Origin: DATLBY01 sp035526665
Lineage (GTDB): Bacteria; Acidobacteriota; Terriglobia; Bryobacterales; Bryobacteraceae
DNA length: 12,254 nt
Assembly (NCBI GenBank): GCA_035526665.1
Contig: DATLBY010000481.1
Span: 1-12,254 of the forward strand
Direction of reading: 5' to 3'
A program made the translations under genes and the position numbers. Numbering within the stretch: position 1 is the stretch's first letter; the number at the start of each line of letters is the position of its first letter. Shown here in pieces: positions 6,478-12,254 of the stretch. The notes under the pieces are model-generated. The model saw only the letters and a program-made list of their open reading frames with translations. It was not told the origin of the DNA and did no database searches.

Positions 6478-7016
6478 AGCTTATTTCCTCTGAAGAACGA
6501 TACCGAAGTTCGATTTTCTCAGTAACTGAAGACTGCGCAGTCGATCCTGACGGATTCGAGATCAAGCGAGCCATCGTACGGCATGGGGGCTCGGCGGTGG
6601 TGATGCCGATCGATGAGAAGGGAAGAATCCTGCTGGTGCGACAGTACCGCCTGCCGGCGCGGCAATTCCTCTGGGAGATTCCGGCCGGCCGGGTCGACGA
6701 AGGCGAAACGGTGCGTCAGGCAGCGAAGCGCGAGCTTCAGGAAGAGACCGGAATCCGTTCCGCCAAATTGACGAAACTAGCATCTTTTTATGTCAGCCCC
6801 GGTTTTCTCGAAGAAAAGATGACAATCTTCGTGGCACAGGGCTTGAAAACGGGCGAAGCCACGCCCATGGAAGATGAACGGATCGAGATGCGCTGGTATA
6901 GCGCGCGGGAACTGGACCGGATGATTGCCGCCGGCGAAATCATGGATGCCAAAACGATCATCGGATTCCTGGCCTGGAAGCGGTACGGCGCAGCCGGCTC
7001 CCCCCGGTCGCGTTGA
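6474..7016 (+). CDS. Nudix hydrolase, ADP-ribose pyrophosphatase type
   Basis: The 180-residue protein carries a complete Nudix box at residues 72-94, running from GRVDEGE through RELQEETGI and fitting Gx5Ex7REUxEExGU. Before it are the family strands VVMPIDEKGRILLVRQYR (42-59) and FLWEIPAG (66-73), which are typical of the ADP-ribose pyrophosphatase (NudF-like) branch that splits ADP-ribose into AMP and ribose 5-phosphate. The downstream FYVSPGFLEEKMTIFVAQGL (104-123) block also fits that branch. The substrate is inferred, and other nucleoside diphosphate sugars are possible. The ATG overlaps the polX stop (ATGA) and has no Shine-Dalgarno of its own, so it probably depends on polX translation. 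Confidence 0.9.
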   Translation: MKLISSEERYRSSIFSVTEDCAVDPDGFEIKRAIVRHGGSAVVMPIDEKGRILLVRQYRLPARQFLWEIPAGRVDEGETVRQAAKRELQEETGIRSAKLTKLASFYVSPGFLEEKMTIFVAQGLKTGEATPMEDERIEMRWYSARELDRMIAAGEIMDAKTIIGFLAWKRYGAAGSPRSR

Positions 7017-7087
7017 AGGCTAAAAAATCAATAGCTGCGGGAAACCTGCCGGCGGGCTGGGCCGTCCATTGAGATACTAAACACCTG

Positions 7088-7116
7088 TTGTTTGGAAACC
7101 AGACCCATGATGTAAT
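7088..7116 (+). promoter_or_regulatory. Putative sigma-70-type promoter of the signal peptidase gene
   Basis: TTGTTT (7088-7093) and TGTAAT (7111-7116) are separated by exactly 17 bases, with TGA directly before the -10 box as an extended -10. The predicted start near 7123 leaves an 18-base leader to ATG 7141. No strong intrinsic terminator for the preceding Nudix gene was seen in the rest of this 124-base gap. Confidence 0.5.
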
Positions 7117-7140
7117 GGAAGGCAATGTTTCCGCGCCAAG

Positions 7141-7716
7141 ATGGATACTACTTTACCGCCAGCAGATAGTGCGCCGGACGTAGCCCGGCACCCGTCCGCG
7201 CTCCACGCGTTTGCCAGTTGGATACGCGACCTGTTTATCTCTGTTGTCCTTGCCGTTCTGGTGATCCTATTCCTGTACCAGCCGGTGAAGGTGGAAGGGA
7301 CCAGCATGATGCCCGCACTGCTGGACCAGGAGCGCATCTTTATTAACAAATTCGTTTACCGGCTGGGTATAGGGGAAATTGAGCGCGGTGACATGGTGGT
7401 CTTCTGGTTCCCGCAGGACAACACCAAGTCCTATATCAAACGCGTCATAGGAGTACCCGGGGATACCGTGGAAGTGGACAACGGCACGGTGATCATCAAC
7501 GGGCAGCGGCTGGAAGAGGCCTACGTGATCGATGAGTATCGCGACCGCCAGTCCATGGCTCCTTTTAAGATTCAGCCCCAGGAATATTTCGTCCTGGGCG
7601 ATCACCGCAGCTCCTCCAACGACAGCCGCGCCTGGGGCACGGTCCCCAGGCGTTACATTTACGGCAAAGCGGTATTTGTCTATTGGCCGCTGGAAAAAAT
7701 GGGTCTGTTGAAGTAA
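7141..7716 (+). CDS. lepB: Signal peptidase I
   Basis: This membrane serine protease removes signal peptides from exported proteins on the outer face of the inner membrane. The 191-residue protein has one N-terminal membrane anchor (about 30-46), then box B VEGTSMMPAL (51-60) with nucleophile S55, box D YIKRVIGVPGD (98-108) with general base K100, and box E GDHRSSSNDSR (153-163). It is short, like Gram-positive and acidobacterial versions, and lacks the second anchor and long insert of Escherichia coli LepB. No Shine-Dalgarno directly precedes the ATG; GGAAGG lies about 17 bases upstream, too far for normal use. Its stop is 1 base from the stop of the convergent DUF2905 gene. Confidence 0.95.
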   Translation: MDTTLPPADSAPDVARHPSALHAFASWIRDLFISVVLAVLVILFLYQPVKVEGTSMMPALLDQERIFINKFVYRLGIGEIERGDMVVFWFPQDNTKSYIKRVIGVPGDTVEVDNGTVIINGQRLEEAYVIDEYRDRQSMAPFKIQPQEYFVLGDHRSSSNDSRAWGTVPRRYIYGKAVFVYWPLEKMGLLK

Positions 7717-7717
7717 G

Positions 7718-7933
7718 CTAACGCCGGCTGAACAACCACATCACAATAGAAAGCAGCACGCTGAGCAGGATGCTTGTCGCCAGCGGGAAATAGACCACCG
7801 AGTTCTTTCCACGCCATTTGAAGTCTCCAGGCAAACGCCCAAAATGGATCGGCAGCCGGTCGCTGAAGCTCAGAAGCAAACCGGCTGCCACAATTACCAA
7901 CCCCAGGATGATGAGCGTTCGTCCGAGTGCCAC
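7718..7933 (-). CDS. DUF2905 small membrane protein
   Basis: This 71-residue protein has two membrane helices (about 5-22 and 48-68) joined by a loop with GRLPGD (32-37), and YFPLATSILLS (48-58) at the start of the second helix. These are the signatures of the DUF2905 family, whose role is unknown. The start is GTG with only a weak AGGT upstream. It begins 18 bases after the xylose-isomerase-like gene in the same orientation and is probably the last gene of that unit. Confidence 0.85.
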   Translation of the reverse strand: MALGRTLIILGLVIVAAGLLLSFSDRLPIHFGRLPGDFKWRGKNSVVYFPLATSILLSVLLSIVMWLFSRR

Positions 7934-7951
7934 CGACCTATTTTCGCATCG

Positions 7952-9193
7952 CTACACCGAATAGGTGCGGCCGCGATGCTGGCCAAGCAGGATCTGCACC
8001 AGCCGGTGAGCGATCAACTCGTGCAGCGTGAGCAGCTCTTTATTTGCCTCGGCGATGGAAACCGGATCCATGGCATTGGTTGCTGGACCGCCGCCGGCCT
8101 TGAGGGCGTCAGTTGCTTCCTTGATGATGGGGTCGGCGATCGCGTCGCCGGCCATCTCCCACAACGTGATGAAACGATCCACCGCCGACGGGAAGCTCAC
8201 GCTGAATACACCATGATTACTGGTGGTGCGCGGCGGCTTGTAATCCAGATTGAACGGTCCCAAGTAATTGTAGGTCCGCAGCAGGACCAGGACGTTTAAC
8301 CAATCCAGCGGATTTACCAGTCCCACGGCGATGTCCACGTCGTGCTTCAAGCGGTAGCCGTCATTGATATCGAAGTGGAAAAGCTTGCCCGCCATCAGCG
8401 CCCGCGCCAGCGCCGCCCTGGGAGCGCCGCCCCACATCAGCTCGTGGAGATACTCCGGGTTCAGTCCAACCATGTCGGGATGCTTCAACAGGCCGGAATT
8501 AATAAAGGCGAGCATGGCATCGCTGGTAGGCAGCAGAATCTCGGCCTGGGGCTCGAATGGCTTTGCCTCCATGCAGTGCTTCAGGGTAGGCCGGCCGTTC
8601 TTTTTTGCAATCTCAATATCCGCCTCGCAGGCGGCGTTCAAGCCCTCGGCGTACCATTTCAGAGTCTGAAGCTCGTCAATGGCGCCCTGCACGAAGTAGC
8701 CCAGGGATCCCGGCCAATACACGGCGAATTGCGCTTCGAGTTCGTGACCGATGGCAACCGTGTTGCGAAGGCGCCTGGCGGCATATTCCCGAACCTCGGG
8801 AGCCTCCGCCGCGGGACTGGCGGCCCAGACCGCATGATGAAACGTCTCGGTGGTCACCATGCTGCATTTCAGGCCGGTCTTTTTAAGCGATGCCTTGATT
8901 CTTTCCACGACCGGCGCCTGGCGTTCGGTGGCGACGTCGGCAGCTGGAATTACGTCCGTGTCATGGGTACACCAGTAACCGATGCCGATTTTGGCGTACT
9001 GCTCCATCACCTCTTCAAAACCCACGGCCGTTCTGGTAGGCGCGTGAAATAGCGCATGACCTTCGTACGCCGCCGCCCATTGGGGCCCGGTGATAAAGTA
9101 CTTGCGCCTGGTGTCAGGTGAGTACGCGCCTCCGCAGGCATTCATGAGCCGGTCGACAAGCGCCTGCTGCTGATTTACTGGAACGGGTTTCAT
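7952..9193 (-). CDS. Xylose isomerase family protein (class I-like core)
   Basis: Xylose isomerases interconvert xylose and xylulose with two divalent metals in a TIM barrel. This 413-residue protein keeps the catalytic set: H77 and D80 (THDTD), K211 and metal ligand E209 (MEAKPFEP), E247 and H250 (NPEYLHELM), D275 (FHFDIND), D285 and D287 (KHDVDI), and D317 (DYKPPRT). MVTTETFHHAVW (112-123) and W160 also match the short class I type of actinobacteria. The N-terminus is about 20 residues longer than class I and does not match the usual tryptophan-rich start of the substrate pocket, so sugar specificity may differ. No xylulokinase or sugar transporter gene is nearby. The ATG has GGAG 5 bases upstream. 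It lies 69 bases downstream of the DUF6526 gene. Confidence 0.85.
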   Translation of the reverse strand: MKPVPVNQQQALVDRLMNACGGAYSPDTRRKYFITGPQWAAAYEGHALFHAPTRTAVGFEEVMEQYAKIGIGYWCTHDTDVIPAADVATERQAPVVERIKASLKKTGLKCSMVTTETFHHAVWAASPAAEAPEVREYAARRLRNTVAIGHELEAQFAVYWPGSLGYFVQGAIDELQTLKWYAEGLNAACEADIEIAKKNGRPTLKHCMEAKPFEPQAEILLPTSDAMLAFINSGLLKHPDMVGLNPEYLHELMWGGAPRAALARALMAGKLFHFDINDGYRLKHDVDIAVGLVNPLDWLNVLVLLRTYNYLGPFNLDYKPPRTTSNHGVFSVSFPSAVDRFITLWEMAGDAIADPIIKEATDALKAGGGPATNAMDPVSIAEANKELLTLHELIAHRLVQILLGQHRGRTYSV

Positions 9194-9262
9194 TTATTCT
9201 CCGAGGCCATCATAATGCACGGCACGAGTATGCGCCACAGGTGAAAAGAGATTTCCAGTCTG

Positions 9263-9697
9263 CTACACCCTGTATAGATCGGCACGCCAATTTTTCACAG
9301 CGCGCTTGATGCTGTCGGCCGCAAGGTTTTCCTCGGCGGCGCGTCTCGCCAGGCCCTGCAACTCCTCGTCCGGCGCGAAGCGAAGCGCTACAATCTGCCG
9401 GATGGTCAGCCGCTGATCGGGTAGTTGTCCGGTGAGTATGTAATACCGCAGGCTCTCTTCGGCGCGAATCGCCCGGTCCTGGGCGCGAAGCGAAAAGATC
9501 CGGGCCAGGAAGGCCAGCAACATCGTGCTTGCGCATAGCACTACCAGCAGCGCCGCGCTATAGATTCGCTCATGATCTCCCCACGATCGCGTCAGATTGA
9601 CGATTGAGCCGATGAACGTCAGCAACAGTGCGGGCACCAGCACTTTGTGGAACATTGTAACGAACTGCCGGTGATTCGCGTAGTTCTGATCACTCAT
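9263..9697 (-). CDS. DUF6526 membrane protein
   Basis: This 144-residue protein of unknown function begins with SDQNYANHRQFV, has two membrane helices (about 18-36 and 45-66), and then a cytosolic part with LRYYILTG (83-90), LRFAPDEEL (104-112), RRAAEENL (118-125) and IKRAVKNWRADLYRV at the C-terminus. This pattern is that of the DUF6526 family seen in Bacteroidota and Acidobacteriota (recognised from memory). AAGGAG lies 8 bases before ATG 9697. It starts 44 bases after potD, so it may be co-transcribed with the transporter, although a link in function is not shown. Confidence 0.82.
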   Translation of the reverse strand: MSDQNYANHRQFVTMFHKVLVPALLLTFIGSIVNLTRSWGDHERIYSAALLVVLCASTMLLAFLARIFSLRAQDRAIRAEESLRYYILTGQLPDQRLTIRQIVALRFAPDEELQGLARRAAEENLAADSIKRAVKNWRADLYRV

Positions 9698-9741
9698 GAG
9701 AGCATCTCCTTGCCGGTCACTGAATTATACCGAGTTGCGAT

Positions 9742-10767
9742 TTATGACGATTTAATCTCCGTCCAGAGACGGTCGCGCAAACGCTGCACGGCCGGCGTGG
9801 GAGTGGTGATCCACTCACCGCGCTGTAGTGTTTCTTGGCTGGGATAAAGAACCGGATGGCTGCGGAACGCTTCCGGCAGCAGCTCGCGCGCCGCGCCGTT
9901 GGCGGTGGCGGTACGCGTCGACAGTGCCACGGCCGCTGATACCTCCGCGCGCAGTAGATAATTCACAAAGCTGTGCGCCAGTTCGGGACGCTTGCTCTCC
10001 CGGAGTATCGCACTGTTGTCCGCGTATAAGTTGAAGCCCTCGGACGGATAGCTGAACGCCAGATTCGGCGACGCATCCATCGCCTGCTGCGCGGTCGGCG
10101 ACCAGAGCTGTGAGGCCAGCACATCGCCGGCTACCAACTGGTCCCGGACCTCCGCATTCACATAGGCGCGCACCAGAGGCTTCTGGGCAATGGCCTCGCG
10201 GGCTGCGGATCGCAGGTGCTGCACATTGGTGCTATTCACCGAGTAGCCGACCTTCTTGAGACATGCTCCGAAGACCTCCACGGGATCGTCCAGCATGGTC
10301 AGTTTTCCGGCCAGGCGTGTACTCCAGAGGTCGGCCCAGGCTTCCGGGGCGGGGAACAGACTCCGGTTGTAGGCGATTCCAGTTCCTCCCCACATATACG
10401 GAACGCCGTGTTCCAAAGCCGGATCCCAGACAGGCTGCCGGAACAGGGGAGCCACGTTGCCGAGATGCGAGAGCCGCTGATGGTCGAGCGGCAGCAGCAG
10501 GCCATACTCGCGCATCGCGGGAATCAAGTAACTGGACGGAAAAATCACATCCCAGCCGGAGTTGCCGCCCATCACGCGGGCGAGCAGCTCTTCGTTGCTT
10601 TCGTAGGTGGAATACCGCACCCGGACGCCGAACTCTTTTTCGAAGTCACCGATCGTGTCCGGGGCGACGTAATCGGACCAGTTGAACACGTTGAGCCGGA
10701 GTTCCGCGCCGCGTGAGCAGCCCGTCGCACCCGCTATCCCCATCAGAAACAGGGTTCGCCGGGTCAC
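9742..10767 (-). CDS. potD: Polyamine ABC transporter substrate-binding lipoprotein (PotD-like)
   Basis: This 341-residue protein binds spermidine or putrescine outside the inner membrane and delivers it to PotBC. The mature part opens with LNVFNWSDYVAPDTIGDFEK (25-44), the hallmark of PotD/PotF, followed by YSTYESNEELLARV (52-65), WDVIFPSSY (72-80) and VPYMWGGTGIAYN (122-134). The N-terminus is a short lipoprotein signal with a lipobox-like ATGC (C17). TRRTLFL (2-8) resembles a twin-arginine motif, so export by Tat is possible. The GTG start overlaps the potC stop as GTGA. GGGAGG lies about 11 bases before it, a little far. Which polyamine it binds cannot be decided by eye. Confidence 0.92.
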   Translation of the reverse strand: MTRRTLFLMGIAGATGCSRGAELRLNVFNWSDYVAPDTIGDFEKEFGVRVRYSTYESNEELLARVMGGNSGWDVIFPSSYLIPAMREYGLLLPLDHQRLSHLGNVAPLFRQPVWDPALEHGVPYMWGGTGIAYNRSLFPAPEAWADLWSTRLAGKLTMLDDPVEVFGACLKKVGYSVNSTNVQHLRSAAREAIAQKPLVRAYVNAEVRDQLVAGDVLASQLWSPTAQQAMDASPNLAFSYPSEGFNLYADNSAILRESKRPELAHSFVNYLLRAEVSAAVALSTRTATANGAARELLPEAFRSHPVLYPSQETLQRGEWITTPTPAVQRLRDRLWTEIKSS

Positions 10768-11522
10768 TTGCTTTGCAGCCTCCCGGAGATCAGCACCAGG
10801 ACTCCCAAGCCTCCGGCAATCAACGTGGATATCGCATTCACAATCGGATTCGCTCCGCGGCGGGCCATTGCGTAGATCACCATCGGAAGAGTCTCGGAAT
10901 CCACTCCAGCGACCATGCTGGTGATCACATAATCATCGATGGACAGGGTAAAGGACAGCAGCGCCGCCGCCGCCACGCCGGGCGCGATTGTGGGCAGCGT
11001 GATGCGTTGAAACGCCTGCCATTCGGTTGCGCCCAAGTCGAGCGCCGCCTCCTCCAGCTCGGGATCCATCGTCTTCAAACGGGCGCCCACTACGATTACC
11101 ACATAGCAGATGCAGAATGCGATATGCGCCAGGATGACCGTATGCATCCCCAGTTGAAAATGCAGATAGCGGAATAGCCATTGAAAAAAGGCCAGCAGAG
11201 AAATGCCGGTGACGATCTCCGGGGTGATGAGTGACAGGTAGAGAGATGCCGAAAGCGCTGTTGATCGCCGTTTCCAGAGGCCGTAGGCGCAAAGCGTGCC
11301 TACGATAGTGGACGCCAGTGTGGCCGCGATTGCGATCACAAGGCTGTTCCAGGCGGCTTCAGCCAGTTGGGTGTTTTGGAATACCGCTGTGTACCAGTGA
11401 AGGGAGAAGCCCTGCCAGACACTGTATTTGGACGAGTTGAAGCTGAATACTCCGAGTATGAGCAGAGGCAGGTGCAGGAAAGCATAGGCGGCAACTGCGT
11501 ACAGCGCCAGCCACCGCTTCAT
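10764..11522 (-). CDS. potC: Polyamine ABC transporter permease (PotC-like)
   Basis: This inner-membrane subunit has 252 residues and about six helices. The EAA loop LEEAALDLGATEWQAFQRI (156-174) contacts the ATPase and is followed by LPTIAPG (176-182). SFTLSIDDYVITSMVAG (190-206) is a strong PotC signature. The frame stays open upstream to 11756, but the true start is ATG 11522: it begins MKRWLALYAV, as PotC does, overlaps the potB stop by ATGA, and has AGGAG 5 bases upstream. The upstream extension only reads the potB 3' end in another frame. Confidence 0.93.
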   Translation of the reverse strand: MKRWLALYAVAAYAFLHLPLLILGVFSFNSSKYSVWQGFSLHWYTAVFQNTQLAEAAWNSLVIAIAATLASTIVGTLCAYGLWKRRSTALSASLYLSLITPEIVTGISLLAFFQWLFRYLHFQLGMHTVILAHIAFCICYVVIVVGARLKTMDPELEEAALDLGATEWQAFQRITLPTIAPGVAAAALLSFTLSIDDYVITSMVAGVDSETLPMVIYAMARRGANPIVNAISTLIAGGLGVLVLISGRLQSK

Positions 11523-12254
11523 ATCAACTCCTCTCCGTCCCGGCGTATCAGCAGCATCAGCAGGAGCATGACCAATCCCATCATCGCCAGCGAAATGGCA
11601 GATCCAAAGGGCCAATCGCGCGCCGTTGTGAACTGGTTCTGTATCAGATTGCCAATCATCACGGCTTTGCCGCCGCCCAGGAGGTCCGGCGTCAAATACG
11701 CGCCCAGGCAGGGTATGAAAACCAGTATTGCGCCCGCCCGGAATCCGGGGAAGCACAATGGCAGCACGACTCGTACCAGCGTGGACCAGGGTTTCGCGCC
11801 CAGGTCGGCAGAGGCCTCCAGAAGCGCCGGATCCAGCCGCTCCAGCGTCGCGTAAAGCGGCAGCACGATGAAGGGAAGATATCCATAGACCAGGCCGAGG
11901 AAGACGGCGGCGTCGTTATACAGCAGCGGCAGCGGCTGGTGAATGACGCCCATCGCCTGGAAGGCGGTATTGATCAGTCCGGTGTCGCGCAAGAGGAACA
12001 TCCAGGCGTAAGTCCTCACCAGAAAGCTGGTCCAGAAGGGCAGGATCACCAGTTGCAGGTACAGGTTCTTGCGCCGTCCCGCGCGGCTGATGAACAGCGC
12101 GAGGGGGAATCCGAGCAGCAGGCAGGCCGCGGTGGCGGAGGCCGCCATCGCCAGGGTGCGCAACAGGATCCAGCCGTATAAAGGATCCAGCAAGCGTGCG
12201 TAGTTCTCCAGTGTCCAGGGCGGGATAACGCCGCCGTAAACGCCGCGCGTGCGC
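11519..12254 (-). CDS. potB: Polyamine ABC transporter permease (PotB-like), 5'-partial
   Basis: The frame is open through the right edge, so the N-terminus is missing and 244 residues are seen. A TTG at 12193 is not the start, because the codons before it read RTRGVYGGVIPPWTLENYAR, the usual PotB periplasmic segment before the second helix. Further marks are LPFWTSFLVRTYAWM (71-85 of the visible part), the GLVYGYLPFIVLPLYATLE block and the EAA loop LLEASADLGAKPWSTLV. It pairs with PotC to form the channel. The gene overlaps potC by ATGA. The ATPase gene and any promoter should lie beyond the window. Confidence 0.93.
   Translation of the reverse strand, partial: RTRGVYGGVIPPWTLENYARLLDPLYGWILLRTLAMAASATAACLLLGFPLALFISRAGRRKNLYLQLVILPFWTSFLVRTYAWMFLLRDTGLINTAFQAMGVIHQPLPLLYNDAAVFLGLVYGYLPFIVLPLYATLERLDPALLEASADLGAKPWSTLVRVVLPLCFPGFRAGAILVFIPCLGAYLTPDLLGGGKAVMIGNLIQNQFTTARDWPFGSAISLAMMGLVMLLLMLLIRRDGEELI
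11528..11532 (-). promoter_or_regulatory. Ribosome binding site of potC
   Basis: AGGAG on the minus strand, 5 bases before ATG 11522 and inside the end of potB. It decides the potC start against the longer open frame. Confidence 0.7.

Noticed and set aside
7017..7087. GC-rich stretch after the Nudix gene as an intrinsic terminator.
   Set aside because: No stable hairpin followed by a run of T was found.
8342..9052. A 236-codon open frame on the plus strand opposite the isomerase gene.
   Set aside because: No family features, no ribosome binding site, and it mirrors the codon pattern of a well-conserved minus-strand gene.
11523..11756. An N-terminal extension of potC by 78 codons.
   Set aside because: It overlaps the conserved potB 3' end, has no family match, and the ATG at 11522 has a good Shine-Dalgarno and ATGA overlap.
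1..12254. tRNA, rRNA, CRISPR, insertion sequence, prophage or defence genes.
   Set aside because: No matching structure, repeat array, transposase or phage-like protein seen on either strand.

Overview
The window (about 59% GC, densely packed, 13 protein genes, no RNA gene, mobile element or CRISPR array seen) looks like core chromosome of a Gram-negative-type bacterium. Several features suggest an acidobacterium: the Hfq sequence type with an NQEQLIFKHAIS core and a disordered Ser/Ala/Pro tail, a DUF6526 protein, the RodZ-like protein beside pgsA/hflX/hfq, and frequent GTG/TTG starts. This assignment is inference. No stretch over 300 bases lacks a gene; the largest gaps are 4576-4752 (divergent promoters of hfq and polX) and 7017-7140 (promoter of the signal peptidase gene).

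Layout. (1) 1-1490, minus: a family 2 glycosyltransferase followed, with a 4-base TTGA overlap, by a zinc-ribbon SAM methyltransferase that runs off the left edge. This looks like part of a surface-glycan locus. (2) 1543-2304, plus: a RodZ-like helix-turn-helix membrane protein, divergent from the glycosyltransferase. Its 3' end overlaps pgsA by 44 bases tail to tail. (3) 4575-2261, minus: hfq-hflX-pgsA, tightly spaced. The hflX reading frame extends 38 residues beyond its first ATG to a CTG codon with an ideal Shine-Dalgarno sequence, and these residues complete the HflX N-terminal domain. (4) 4753-7016, plus: a PolX-type DNA polymerase with HhH, polymerase and PHP domains, overlapping by ATGA a Nudix hydrolase of the ADP-ribose pyrophosphatase type. 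(5) 7141-7716, plus: signal peptidase I with its own promoter, meeting a minus-strand gene after 1 base. (6) 12254-7718, minus: potB (5'-partial)-potC-potD of a polyamine ABC transporter, then a DUF6526 membrane protein, a xylose-isomerase-family protein and a small DUF2905 membrane protein, all in one orientation with short gaps. The transporter ATPase (potA) would be expected just beyond the right edge.

Working together: hfq-hflX-pgsA joins an RNA chaperone, a ribosome-associated GTPase and phospholipid synthesis. polX-nudix suggests DNA repair plus nucleotide clean-up. PotBCD imports polyamines. I found no clear undescribed system. The more interesting points are the non-ATG start of hflX, a methyltransferase gene visible only with a TTG start, near-leaderless promoter arrangements, an isolated xylose-isomerase homologue with a divergent N-terminus, and a strong excess of GGATCC sites.
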